Positions 47,827 through 60,459 of a DNA stretch of 64,000 bases are shown here, piece by piece. Position 1 is the stretch's first letter, and each line of letters starts with the position of its first letter. Both the position numbers and the translations under genes were made by a program. The stretch covers positions 3,637,501-3,701,500 of the forward strand of contig NC_087158.1 in the NCBI RefSeq assembly GCF_035594125.1, written 5' to 3'. The notes beneath the pieces were generated by a model. It saw only the letters and a list, made by a program, of their open reading frames with translations, searched no databases and was not told where the DNA came from. The DNA is from Scylla paramamosain (lineage: Eukaryota; Arthropoda; Malacostraca; Decapoda; Portunidae).

Positions 47827-48267
47827 ATTTATTCTCATGTTTTTATTGGAGGTGTTTTTGGATAGGTGCCAGAAATCACGAGGGGAGTTAGATCTTGAAA
47901 GAGTTAGACATTTTCTATCAATGAAGAAGTTTTTTGGCTAGTTAGAGAACAGACTTGGCACGGTTCTGGGCAGAAATATAAAGTGCATGAGATTCTGGTG
48001 ATGGAAGGCTCAAGTACCTTTTGTGGTTCACCTCTTAATCACGTATATCACGAGAACAGGCTGTGTTAAACCAAGGTTTGGAAAGTTTAGGTCGAGAGAA
48101 AAAGTGAGGAACATACACCTCCATGTCAGACACTATCACCTCTGTTATGTGCTCGGCACACAGAGACGGGTCTCTGTGTATTTCTCCTACAACACTGGTA
48201 TTTTATTTTACTTTTGTTTTACTGTTTATATTATTTGTTTATTGGTGCATTTCATTGTATTGTTATT

Positions 48268-48286
48268 GTTATTACTATTATTATTA

Positions 48287-48330
<44 letters not shown>

Positions 48331-48350
48331 GTTACCATTTTTATTATTAT
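48268..48350. repeat. (ATT)n microsatellite
   Basis: ATT tract, possibly the simple-sequence tail of the retroelement fragment on its right. Confidence 0.95.
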
Positions 48351-48534
48351 TAGCTTTTTTTTTAGTTTGTTATTTTTTAAGATATTTATTTTTGGTATGT
48401 TTTTATCTTCATTTTATATCTTCATTGGTATTCATTTGTAATACTTCCTTTTTTTTTCATCTATTTCTCTGCTATTTTATTATGGTTGTTTTCTATTATA
48501 TACAGTTTATCTACTTTAAAGTGGATTTTTTCTG

Positions 48535-48730
48535 TGTAAGAGGGACACTGACCTAAAGCAACAAAAAAAGGAAGAAAAAGAAAAGTCCACTGAGGTGGCA
48601 GACCCTTAAGAGAAAGCTAGAAGGGTTATCAAAAACTTGAGGTTAAATGTCTTGAAGCCTCCCTCATAAAAAAAAGTTCGTGAAAGGAAGAGGAAAATAC
48701 AGAAGCAAGCAAAGAGTTTCAGAGTTTACT
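48535..48730 (-). mobile_element. 3' tail fragment of a second, related non-LTR retrotransposon
   Basis: On +, GAGGGACACTGACC, then CCACTGAG, ATGTCTTGAAGCCTCCCTC and GAAAATACAGAAGCA(A)GCAA match in order the tail of the first element (GAGGGACACCAGCC, CCACTGAG, GTGTCTTGAAACCTCCCTC, GAAATACAGAAACAGGCAA at 45967-46147). Strongly 5'-truncated, same orientation. Confidence 0.7.
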
Positions 48731-48942
48731 ACGGTAGTATATCTTCTAATTAATTTTGTATTTTAATTGACACAGATAATACTTCCTCTTCTTTTATTCA
48801 TGCACCTTTCATACTCTGACAAATTTACTCTTCTGTTTTTAAGGAGTTGAATTATTCATTATTAAGTACTGTCGTATTTTCCTGGTGCATGAGGAACAGA
48901 TACATTGACAGAGAAGAAAGTTTTTCCTGGTCTTATTATTTT

Positions 48943-48943
<1 letters not shown>

Positions 48944-48998
<55 letters not shown>
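48944..48998. repeat. (GT)n microsatellite
   Basis: Uninterrupted GT tract. Confidence 0.97.
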
Positions 48999-48999
<1 letters not shown>

Positions 49000-49084
49000 T
49001 TCCCTTGTCAAATCAACTCCACATAATAGTCAGCGGCGGCGAGGTGTTGACTGTCTGAGTGATTGATTCAAGGCGCTGTAATCA

Positions 49085-49310
49085 ATCTATTAAACAATCA
49101 GTCAATCAGTCAATCAGTCAATTAATCTCGGCAACCACAGATGAATGAGAAGAATGTATAAAGGAACATACAACAATCAACACACACAATTAACCCATCA
49201 GTCAGTCAATTAATCCCACTAGTAATGTGAATGAGAAGACTGAATAAAGAAACAAAAATTCACATACAGACAATCAATCAGTCAATCCGTCAGTTAATCC
49301 CAACAACCAG
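49085..49310. repeat. tandem repeat of about 100 bp, 2-3 units, with (AATCAGTC)n core
   Basis: Units share CAGTCAATTAATC, AATGAGAAGA and AACAATCAA-type stretches. Confidence 0.75.
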
Positions 49311-49637
49311 TAATAGAAGCATAAATAAGTATAATAAATCAAAAAGAAAAGAAAAAAAAATATGGATGTGAATGAAACGAGTATACATAATAAAAGATAA
49401 AGAAGAATGAAAGAGAGCATCATGAAAAGTCTAAACACCACGGAGAGAGAGAGAAAAAAAAAAAAAGTAAATAAATAAAATAATAAATAACTTGCGCGGT
49501 GAACTTCGTCAGGCATTCTGCGCAGCGCTCTCTTGTTTATGCAGCGCGGCCACTGGTGTATGCGCCTCACGCCTTCCGCGCATCACTCACATACCAACCC
49601 AGTGTCTGTATTATGCACAGGACCACGAACGCGTCTC

Positions 49638-50335
<698 letters not shown>

Positions 50336-50776
50336 AAAGAAGAGATTAGTTTGGCGGATGTGATGCTCGTAAGGAAATGGAGAGAGAAACTTACATGAAT
50401 TACACAGTTTTTCACCATCTTAACTAACCCAAATAGCGAAAGATACGTAAGACAGTCTTGTAGCATTAGTTTGGAGGCGAAGTCTTGTAATGATCATAAA
50501 AAAAAAAAAAATTGACTTGATAGGAAAGTTATGTGAACTGAATAGCTTTGCATCTCTTCAACTAACCCAGCTACACCACAGCTAAGTCAACGAGTAAAAG
50601 ATATGTAAGCTCGTTTTGTGGAATTAGTTTGGGGGAAGTCCTGTGATGCTCATTAGGGAAATATACTTACGAGGGAATCTATACGAATATTAAACAGCTT
50701 TGCATCCTCCCAACTAACCCAGCCATGCCCCAATTAACCCAATTAGAGTATATGTAAGCCAGTCTTGTCTCGCCTT
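50336..50776. repeat. tandem repeat of about 145 bp, 3 decayed units
   Basis: Units share ATTAGTTTGG, TGATGCTC, AACTAACCCA and TATGTAAG(C/A)CAGTCTTGT-like stretches. Confidence 0.8.
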
Positions 50777-51118
50777 CTTGTTCCTGCCAGGTCGCCGCCG
50801 TAAGCTGGAGTTGCACTGTGATTGCATAGTTAAAATTTCATCATGACATTTGGAGATCGTGAAGCAAGCAAGGCAGGAGGCGGGGGGAGGAGGCGATGAG
50901 GACGCGGCTTAGGCGTGGAGACAGTAATGTGAGTATGTATGGTGAATGTTGATACTTCGATAAGGAGCGTGAGAGGTGACTGACTTGCTGTTTGCTGGCC
51001 ACTGATAAGTAGTGTAAATATTTCGAGATTTCGTCATGATATGCTGTTAAGTTGTTGCGTGATTTTTCTTTGTGTGTTTGCCATTCATGGTTTTGGTGTC
51101 TGTTTGTTTGTCTATTTG

Positions 51119-51120
<2 letters not shown>
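50777..51120. other. spacer
   Basis: No gene recognised. Confidence 0.35.
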
Positions 51121-51192
<72 letters not shown>

Positions 51193-51202
51193 GTGTGTAT
51201 GC

Positions 51203-51241
<39 letters not shown>
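51121..51241. repeat. compound microsatellite (CT)n-(GT)n
   Basis: CT 51121-51190, GT 51207-51241; CAA/CTA triplets follow at 51312-51376. Confidence 0.97.
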
Positions 51242-51243
<2 letters not shown>

Positions 51244-51376
51244 CGCTCGCCCGTATAATACACACGTACACAGAAACGAAGGTCACTGACACACACATAA
51301 ACCACCAAGTGCAACAACAACAACAACAACTACTACTACTACTACTACAACTACTACAACGACAACAACAACGACA

Positions 51377-51610
51377 ATTTCCTAACGTTCCGATGGTTTA
51401 TGACACAATTAACACTTACCTGTGAATCACCACCTGGTTGTTGCTCATTACCTCATTATCTGGCGCCGGGAGGAGGCCGCCGTGTCACACCTGCAGGAGA
51501 GACACGCCGTGCGCAACCACCAAGCTATTTCCTAACTGGGAGATTAGAGAGAGGGAGAGAGAGTTGTGGGGGTGAATAAGAGAGATAGGGGGGGGAAAAA
51601 AAAAGTCGAG

Positions 51611-51642
<32 letters not shown>

Positions 51643-52081
51643 CATGTCGAGGTCAGGAGTAATGGTGTATATACATGTACAGGTAGTCTCTCCCAGGTGA
51701 GCGCACAGGTAGAACGTAACTCATTTGACTAGCGCGTGTGTGCACTAATACACCAAAACCTCAACGCACCTAGACTTGTGTTGTACCTACGTGTGTGTGC
51801 GTGCGTGTGTCTATGTGCGCGCCGGTGGTAGTGGGTGTACGCGGCTGCTCTGCCCGGTCCGAAGGTGTTTGGCGACCAGAGTACCTTTGTGGTGGTGGTT
51901 GTCTGTGACCCTCTGCTGGTGGTGCCTCGTGTGGTGGTGGTCGTGGCGCCGATGCCTCAGGTCGTGATCTGCATCTCCAGGAGGAAGTAAGGCAGTCTTG
52001 GTGTTGTGTCTTTCAATTTGTGTGTCTGTGGAGGGGTGGTTCGCGTTCGTGTGTGGTAGGGAGTGTTGGGGTGGGGTTAGG

Positions 52082-52116
<35 letters not shown>

Positions 52117-52610
52117 GAGTAGTGTCTTATTCTTTATCTCCTTTATTAATTTTTTATAACTCGTTAATCCCTTTTCTTTCTCCTCTTTTTGTTTGTTCCT
52201 TCTTTCTTTTCTATTTTTCTTTCTTCTTTCTTTTCTTCTTTCTTTTGTTATTTCCTTCTTTTTTTCTTTCCTTTTTATCTTTCTCTTCTTCTTTCTTTTT
52301 TTCTTCTTACTTTTTTCTTTTATCTGTTTTCCTTTCCTCATTTGATGCCTCCTTTTTGTCTTATTTTCGAGTGTTTTTTTATCGTTTTTTTCTTTTCCTT
52401 TCTTTCTTCCTTTTCATTTGAGATTTTCTATGTTTCCTAGTGTCTCTGTCTCGTCTCTTTCTTTGTTTTATATATTTATTTTTTTTTCAGTAGAGTTTGT
52501 CATATATAAGTAACTTAAATGATCTTTGTAATAATGTAAATTAGAGTTTTTTTTTTTATATTTACCTTAGGGTTGAACGCGATAAAATATTATTATTGGA
52601 ATTCTTTCTT
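51377..52610. other. spacer with GA, GT and pyrimidine-rich tracts
   Basis: GA 51614-51641, GT 52085-52115, a T/C-rich stretch 52180-52420. Open frames here are low complexity. No gene supported. Confidence 0.4.
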
Positions 52611-52734
52611 CACATATGTTATACTAATTAACGCGTCTGCAAGTGATCACCAAAGCAATTTACTGTGCATCGTGCCAGTCTGCACGGTAGGTCGTTGCTG
52701 TTTTTTTTTTTTTTTTCTGTGCTGTTATTTGTTT

Positions 52735-54200
52735 TTCTTGGTATTCGTAATTCGAGGAAAAATGTTATGGTTAATATTCCGAGTATTCCGAGAAGTCATT
52801 AATCACTAGACTCCTCTGTAGAATTTTCCTCTTTTTACTGTTTGTTTCAGGTTCGGTCAGCTTAGTTTGTCCTTGTTGTATTTTGTCCTTCAGTTTCCCG
52901 GGTGATCATAAAAAAAAAAAAAATAAAGAAAAACGAAAAACGAAAATAAACGAAAAAAAATAAATAAATAAATCTCGAAAAGTTCTCCCTGTGAAAAGTC
53001 ATCAATTATTTCACTCCACTAGACTTCTCCTCACTTTCCACTGTTCCACGTTCAGTCAGCCACTTGTATTCTTGTTGCATTGCTGTCCTAAACTTTTGCG
53101 GGTGTTCGTAACCAGAGGAAGATTGTTGTGTGGTAAATCTAGTGGAAAAAGTCATGAATTATTACACTTTTTTATAGAATTTTCCTCACTTTCACTGTTT
53201 TTTTCACGTACGGTAGGCACAGTGTGTCATTATTGCAGTTTGTCCTTCAGTTTTCCGGGTGTTCGTAACCTGAGGAAGATTGTTATTAGTAAACCTACAC
53301 CGAAAAGTCGTGAATTATTACACTCCATTATAGAATTCTCCTCACTTTCACTGTTTGTTTCACGTTCTATCAGCTCAGTGTGCCCTTGTTGCCATCTTTC
53401 TGTCCTTCAGTTTCCCGGGTGTTCATAACCTAAGGATGTTGTAGATCTACTGTGAAAAGTCATTTATCATTTCACTCCACTGTAGGTTTTCTCCTGCTCA
53501 CTATCCATTGCTTGTTTCACGTGTGTCCCTGTTGCCGAGCTGTCCTTCACTTTTCCCGGTGTTCGTATGAGGAAGATTGTTACTGAGAAATCATGAATTA
53601 TTACACTCCATCATAGAATTCTCCTCACTTTTCGCTGTTTGCTTCACCTTCTGTCAGCTCAGTGTGTCCTTGTTGCCACCTTTCTGTCCTTCAGTTTCCT
53701 GGGTGTTCGTGATCCGTGGACGATTACCACGTGACAAAAACGGAGAAAAATGACGAATTATTGCATTTTTATCCTCTCCTCTTGAATTTGCGTGCACGTT
53801 CTGGTCAGTGCTGTGTAGCCTTGTTGCTGTTGCTTTTTCCTTATATTTTCTGGCTATTCGTAATGCGAGGACGATTAAGTGTTTAGAAAGAAAAAAGTAA
53901 CGGGTTATTGCATTAATCTTTGTCTTCACTGTTAGCGCGGTGTATTCATATTGTTGTTTCTTTTTCCTCGTAAGACAAAGTAGTGTTTAGCAAAGACGAT
54001 AAGAAAGCAAGAGAGAGAGAGAGAAAAAAAAAAGGAAGAAAGTAATGAGTTATAATATTGCATTTATCTTTGTCTTCGTTCTGTAAGCGCGTTTTCATTA
54101 CCTTGGTTTATCCCTCTTGTCGCTATCTTTCTTTATTTATTCATTTATTTATTCTTTGAATTTTCTTTCCGGGTGCTCCTAGCTTCAGAATGACTCGTAC
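52735..54200. repeat. decaying tandem satellite, period about 140-160 bp, 8-9 units
   Basis: Recurring stretches are GTCCTTCAGTTTTCCGGG, TGTTCGTAACCTGAGGAAG, AAAAGTCATGAATTATT, ATAGAATTCTCCTCACTTT and CACTGTTTGTTTCACGTTC. Best-kept units are at 52990-53720; similarity fades to both sides, with faint units as far as about 54700. Confidence 0.85.
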
Positions 54201-54307
54201 TGGTATAAAACAAATACTCTGCAAAAAAAAAAAAAGGTCCATATTTTGCATCACCCTTTTTTTTCTATTTTTTCGTTATCACGGGTTATCATTCCTGTTG
54301 CCTTATC

Positions 54308-54362
54308 TTCTTCTTCTTCTTCTTCTTCTTCTTCTTCTTCTTCTTCTTCTTCTTCTTCTTCA
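54308..54362. repeat. (CTT)n microsatellite
   Basis: Uninterrupted CTT tract. Confidence 0.96.
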
Positions 54363-55302
54363 TATTTTCGGGATGCCTCTTACTCAGGTACATTCAGTGT
54401 GCAGTAACAGTCATGTTTTGTCATGCTGTCCACTGTCGAGGAGTCCTCTTCCTCTCGTTTCCGTTCCGCGTCTTGTAATTGCGCGGTTTATCTTTACTGG
54501 AGCTATTTTTTTTTAATTTGTATATTCATTCATTTACTTATTTATCTACCTATTTATTATTATATTATATTTATATATTTATTTCTATTGTTATCATTAT
54601 TATTCTTATCTGTTTATTTTGTGTTTATTTTTTTATTTACTTTTTTTCTGTACCCTCCTAACCTCAAGAAGATTAACATGTCGTCACTCTCGTAAAGACT
54701 CTGCCCAAGTCATTCCTCGGCGATTTCAGGATGCATGCTTGTTTTGTCATCACGTTGCGCATCTGTTGATATCGTTGCCTTCGTCACGTCTGTGTAGTGT
54801 ACGTAGGGTGTGAGTGATCTAGAATTCACCTCAGGATTTTTTGGTTCCAGTATGAAAATCAGGAAAATTATTTTCTTCTCTGGTCTTTATTTTCTGGAAA
54901 CTATTAAAAATGACGTAGGCAGTTTATTTATGAAGGTGACGATGTAGTAAATGCACGAAAAAAAAGGTAAGAAAAAAGAAAGAAAGAAAAGGAAAAAGAA
55001 AGAAACGAAAAAAAATCTCGAAAAATTCTCCCTCCTTATATACGTGTTTTAGATAGCAAGATTTAGGTTTGATTTCAATGGTTACCTTCTGTTTCAATCC
55101 ACAGAATGTGTACGTACTGATCACCGTCCTTCGTCATTCTCTCCACGAATTATTTTTGTTAATATTGTTAGCTTACTTGCTCTTTTATTTTTTTTTTCTC
55201 TCTCTCCTTCTTTTTCATGTGCCTCTAAACTCATTAGCTCTAGATTACTATTAGCAGCAAAATAATTTACGTATAGTACTTTTCTTCCTACTAAAAATAT
55301 AC

Positions 55303-55525
55303 ACTGTGTGTATATTTTAATTTAATTTAATTAATTAATTTTTTTTTTTTTTTTTACTTAGCGTTAGTTTTAGTTAGTTTTAGTTCCGTTTTCTTTTCAT
55401 TCACTAATATTTTTAGTGTGTATATTTTTATTTAATTTAATTTAATTAATTATTTTATTTTATTTTATTTTTTTACTTAGCGTTAGTTTTAGTTCCGTTT
55501 TCTTTTCATTCACTAACATTAGATT
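55303..55525. repeat. tandem duplication of about 112 bp
   Basis: Both copies hold GTGTGTATATTTT, TTTAATTTAATTTAATTAAT, a T-rich run, CTTAGCGTTAGTTTTAGTT and TTCTTTTCATTCACTAA. Confidence 0.9.
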
Positions 55526-57128
55526 ATCACTACCAATTAATGTACTTCTCACCCTTTTCCCTCACTCTGTATTTGCGTTTTAGTTAGCATCACTTTTACC
55601 TCTTCGTTTCCTTCTCCTTTTCCTGATCCCTCTAAACTCACCTCTCACCCTCCTTCCTTACTCTCCATTCTAGTTAGCGTTAGTTTTAATCTCACTTTCC
55701 CCTACATGTTCCAGGTGCGTCAGGCTATTAATATGTAGATTCGATTGGGAGAAGGCGTGCGTGTCATGTAGTACGCCTGTGTTATCAAGCAGCGGGCGTG
55801 CGTGTGGTGCGATCGATTGTTTGCATCCCCGCCGCCTGCTACTTCCTCGCTACCTCCTACTGCTAATCAAACCCCGTAACTGTAAGGTCCCACCTGCTGC
55901 AGCTATAACTTGTGATCCACGGGGTATAACGAAGGGAGAGGAACCTGCAGACCTTCACTTGCTGGTGTTCTAGTGCAGGAAATGTAACACGAGCCATTTT
56001 ATTGCTATGTTTGTCGTTTGTTAACGTTTAGACGACTTTAAATATAGGTTGTTTGGACGCAGGAAAAAAAAAAATGAGAGTATGAGGCTAATCTGTCCTA
56101 TGTTACAAAACTATTTAAGAGATTAGTAAAAGTGAGCAAAATTTATAAATAAATGTTTCAAACGTTGTTCGTAGATAGTTATGTGTAGAAATATTGTTTA
56201 GCAGTGGAATGTTAAAGCTGTACTGTATTGTGATCTGGTGCAAGAGGTGTGCGATAATTCAAGACAGCAGTACGAGTTGTGTCCTTTTCTTCTTCCTTAT
56301 TGAGTATGCCCGGGGTATGATGCATGACGTGTGTGTGGTAAGTGCGTCATTATTTAGAGAACAATGCAACTCGTATATAAATGGATATGCTCGCATTCTT
56401 TGCTTGATAGAAAATTGTGTAGCATTTTCTTGGTCTTAGATACGCAGACTGTGCGTATGATTTTTATTATAAATCTTAATGAATGGAGGTATATTTTATA
56501 TTTGGAAATAGGCCTATGGTAAGTTCACATTCATATTTGATTCGAAATTTATGCTTAAATTTTGTTTTGTCTAAGAATAATTTGAGTGTTTTACTTTTCT
56601 TGAAACCTATAACTGTTTTTCCTTTTGTGCCTCCCCATGAAATGGAATTAAAGCTTTAAAATATGAATGTTTAAAATAAACCGGTTTGCACTATTCACTT
56701 CTGTTGTTACGTATTTTCTTAATCTTGAAATTATTTGTTATGCATTTTTTTTTTCGAGTTTGCAATTGTTTTACCTTTAATTCACTTTTCAGTGAAATAA
56801 AAATATCTTATAGTTACCTAAATACGGACAAAATATATGTATTTTGAATTACTTAAATAAAAACGAAAACAGTTGAATAATGAACAAAGCAGTCTGTGGC
56901 TCGACGGTTGGTTATGAAGGGAGACTAATGACGTAACAGGCACCAGCAGAACAGGTCTTGGGAGGCAGCAGCAGGTTGCCATGAGAGGAGGCAACCTGTG
57001 GCGCTCCATGACAGTCTGGGTGGCGCAGCGCTGAGGTGGCGGAGGCCTCGGGTGGGTCCTGTGCGTCATGCGCGCCGTGGGGGTGATAGGTAGAGCGAGG
57101 GCTGCACTATCACCATTTATCGTTTAAT
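55526..57128. other. spacer
   Basis: Short open frames only, none with a domain. Antisense frame 56818-57069 is Pro/Arg-rich without homology that I recognise. No gene supported. Confidence 0.4.
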
Positions 57129-57352
57129 GGCCGGTATTGTTCTGAAACACTTCTGCCCCCACCTCCACTACTTTCAAAACCTCTAGTTGAAGTGAACAGG
57201 TTTTTAAGGGAGTTTATAAAGTTCTAGTGACAAATTAACAAGATTTCTACATTATTAAGAGGAAAAAAAAAGTCTTAAGAAATCGGTTGCTGATCTCTGT
57301 GACCTTTGAAAATAGTCGTGGTGAGAGAGCAAAGCATTTCTGAACACGGGCC
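57129..57352 (+). mobile_element. MITE copy 5 (PIF/Harbinger-like)
   Basis: Ends GGCCGGTATTGTTCTGAAAC and, read backwards, GGCCCGTGTTCAGAAATGC. 224 bp. No clear target duplication left. Internal GTTCTAGTGACAAATTAAC and AATAGTCGTGGTGAGAGAGC match the other copies. Confidence 0.85.
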
Positions 57353-58370
57353 AGTGCGTCAAGATAAGTACTGTCCCCATAATACCTACGCTACTGAATA
57401 GGCTTTGGGGGATTTGCCTTGTGACAGTTTCAGATTCCTTTTTGTGTACGAGTGTGTAAGTTCACGTGTGTGCTGGGTATGGTTGACTTATCACCTTAGT
57501 CATTGGTTTTGTGGATTTTTTTTTTTTTTTTTTGATATATGAAGGTGAATCATACTAAATATGATTGTAGTTATCCCTCTCTCTCTTTTTTTTATTTTAA
57601 TTTTCATTTATTTTTATTTGTTGATTTTACTTTATTTCATTTACATTTTATTAAACCATCTGACTGCTTTTTAGCACACCAGGCGTTAATCGCACACCAC
57701 TCGAGTTGTTTATTTTTGCTTTACAAACATCTGTAAACATAACATAGACTAGACACTGGAAACTTTTTTTTTTTCCCTCTTTTCTTTCCTGTACATCTTG
57801 TACAGTATCTTTAGTGGTGTGGATTGTTGGTTATCGCAATGAAAAGGCTATTATTATTATCATTTTTTTTATTGTTATTATTCTGAAGTGTGTGTGGTGT
57901 GGTGTTCGTCAGTGTTCGGTTATGACATCAGTGGTCGCCTCTGTGACCAATGATAAGGTTTTGGTCCCATACACAAGCAGCAAGTGAGTCAGTGGCTAAT
58001 TTTGTGGATAATGATAAGTTTTGTGATCGATTATGAATGTGGGTTACATTAAGACAGTTTCAACTAATCTTATCGTTTATCTATTTATTTGTTTATCTTT
58101 CTATTTAATTTTATTCATGTATTATTATTTTTTTTTATTTTATTTATTTTTTTTTTTTACTTACAGCATAGTTTTATTTTATCTATATATTTGTTTTATT
58201 ACTTGTTTTCATTAACTGTGTAGGTGTAGCATGTTGTTCACCTGAGGACTTTATTTATTTGTTTATCTATTCATTATTATTTTTTTAATAATTATTGATA
58301 AATTTCGAAATCATACTCTGAACATACACCGCGTCATTCTATTAAACTTGAGGAAGACCATAGCAATCAC
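57353..58370. other. spacer
   Basis: T runs and ATTT-rich stretches (57520-57650, 58075-58160). No gene seen. Confidence 0.4.

Positions 58371-58373
<3 letters not shown>

Positions 58374-58458
<85 letters not shown>
58374..58458. repeat. (CT)n microsatellite
   Basis: Uninterrupted CT tract. Confidence 0.97.
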
Positions 58459-58459
<1 letters not shown>

Positions 58460-58785
58460 AGTACATCATCGTTTCATTCTCTTCACTTCCCCGCACACTT
58501 CTCAGTCCCTACCACACGACCACTGATGGCTCTTACTGCTTATGATTCCCTTCACTTACACCCTTCCTTCCCTATTCATAATCGTTTCATTCTCCTTACT
58601 TTCTCGTACACCTCTCACTCCCTCTCACATGATTCCTGGTGTCTGGTACCGCTTCTGTCTCGTTTCACTTACTCTCTCCTTCACTCAACGCTCATGTGTG
58701 TGTAGATTTAAGCGTGTCATGTCTGGTTCTTGCGACTCCCTTCATTCACTCCCTCCTCCACTCAGGGCTCGTGTATGTAGACTTA
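58459..58785. repeat. decayed tandem repeat of about 110 bp, about 3 units
   Basis: Units share ATCGTTTCATTCTC, CTTCACTT and CTC(A/C)CTCCCT-type stretches. Confidence 0.6.
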
Positions 58786-59799
58786 TGGGGTAGACCTAGG
58801 AGTGTGTCATTGGAGGCCCAGAACTTCCGCTGTTTCGTCATTGAGGTGAAACTAGTGAAATTTGACGTATCTGGATTTACAGGAAACGCTACTTTTTTCC
58901 TCCTGTCCATTAGTAATAGTCAGCGCCTTATACGCCACACGCCATCAGTATCAATGTATATTGGTGGGTATGAGTGTAAGGAATAAGCAGGGAGAGTCAC
59001 TTGTGTTTTGTTTTTATATAATAACCTTCCGTTGGTTTTAATTCTTTCTTTCTTTCCTTTATTATATCTTCATTTATTTACTTACTTTTTTACTTTATTT
59101 GTTTATTTATTTATTGCTTCCATTTATAGCTAATAAGTTTCAAAACACTCCTCAAGTTTTAGATCATTTGTTTGTGACTAAACCCTAGAGGGACTGGCAC
59201 CTTCAGCGGGCTTTTTTTTTTTTGTTATCGTTGTTGCCCTGGATTACATAAAAAAAGTCGGCATCTCTGTACATGTCACACATGACACATCAATCTAATA
59301 TAATTAAATCGGCAAATTAATCTTTGTACATAACAACTCTATCTTCTGGAAAATCTAAATATACACTCGACCATTAATGTTTCGAATTGTGGCAAGTCAA
59401 TTTACCCCATGGAAGAGTGGTGTTGGAATGGCCCTGTGATGCAGAGAGGCAGTGTTGGCAGAGCAGGGGACGTGTTACTGCGTGCCAATGACGAGGACCC
59501 TGGCAACACTGGGGTGCGGGTGGCGTGATGGTGGCGGTGGCGGTGGTGGTGGCGGCAGTGGTTGATTTGGACACTTGCTTGTTTCTCAGTGTTTATTTAT
59601 TCATTTATTTATTTATTTTCTTATTATCTGTTATATTTGATACTTTTATTTAATTAAACTGATATCATTTTCTCGTTTTTATGTTGTTATGACCATACTC
59701 GTATTTGAATCATCGTGCTCTCCTGTTTTATGATTATTTTGCGTAGATAACTTTTGGTGGTCAGTATCTACCTACCAGTCAATCACTTTATATATTTAT
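58786..59799. other. spacer
   Basis: ATTT-rich 59040-59120 and 59590-59650; a GTGGCG/GGTGGT stretch 59520-59565. No gene recognised. Confidence 0.4.
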
Positions 59800-60186
59800 C
59801 TATTTGTCTATTTATCTATCTCCGCATGCCTACCTGTCTGTCTGTCTGTCTGTCTGTCTGTTAATCTATTTGGCTATCTATTTGTCTATCTATCTATCTA
59901 TTTTTCTATCTATCTATCTATTTGTCTATCTATCTATCTATCTATCTATTTGTCTGTCTGTGTTTTTGTTATTTTTCTATCTATTTGTCTTTTTATTTAT
60001 TTGTCTATCTATCTATCTATCTATCTACCTATCTATCTACCTATCTATCTATCTATCTGTCTATCTAGCTATTTGTCTATCTATCTATTTGTCTGTCTAT
60101 TTGTCTATATATTTGTCTATATATCTATCTATCAATCTATCCATCTATCTATTTATCTATTTATTTATCTATCTATCTATCTATCT
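59800..60186. repeat. imperfect (TCTA)n/(TCTG)n tetranucleotide array
   Basis: Long stretch of TCTA, TCTG and TTTG units; the Ile/Tyr/Leu/Ser-rich open frames on it are artefacts. Confidence 0.95.
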
Positions 60187-60238
60187 GTGGTGGCAATGGT
60201 AGTGGTGTAAGTGAAGGTGATTGTAGTAGTTGAAGGTG

Positions 60239-60240
<2 letters not shown>

Positions 60241-60334
<94 letters not shown>

Positions 60335-60434
60335 CGGAATTCACATTGCAATAGTTGCTGCATCTTCTTCTTCTTCTTCTTCTTCTTCTTCTTCTTCTTC
60401 TTCTTCTTCTTCTTCTTCTTCTTCTTCTTCTTCT
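60241..60434. repeat. compound (CT)n ... (CTT)n
   Basis: CT 60241-60332, CTT 60364-60434, then CTC to 60456. Confidence 0.97.
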
Positions 60435-60459
60435 TTTCCTCCTCCTCCTCCTCCTCTTC

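Larger units (their letters stand above)
45946..48175 (-). mobile_element. decayed non-LTR retrotransposon (reverse transcriptase, Jockey-like)
   Basis: Read on the minus strand, the order is: endonuclease-to-RT linker with SRPKLSKPWFNTACSR (about 48060-48110), a segment with SKAELFAQTFAKNS and GLNPRKAYGTDG (47510-47680), NYRPI(V) at about 47330, RT core DISKAFDRVWHKAL and GVPQGS (46884-47099), the catalytic FADD box (46841-46852), then SASKTQFLHLST, NLNWKLHI and a C-terminal part. The tail ends in an A run (T run 45946-45960 on +). Several frameshifts and stops break it, for example between GVPQGS and the FADD box, and a foreign repeat sits at 47745-47826. The 5' ORF and full endonuclease are missing. 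The element would copy itself by target-primed reverse transcription; this copy cannot. Confidence 0.85.

Noticed and set aside
59804..60210. Open frames rich in Ile, Tyr, Leu and Ser that look like membrane proteins
   Set aside because: They translate a TCTA/TCTG repeat array.
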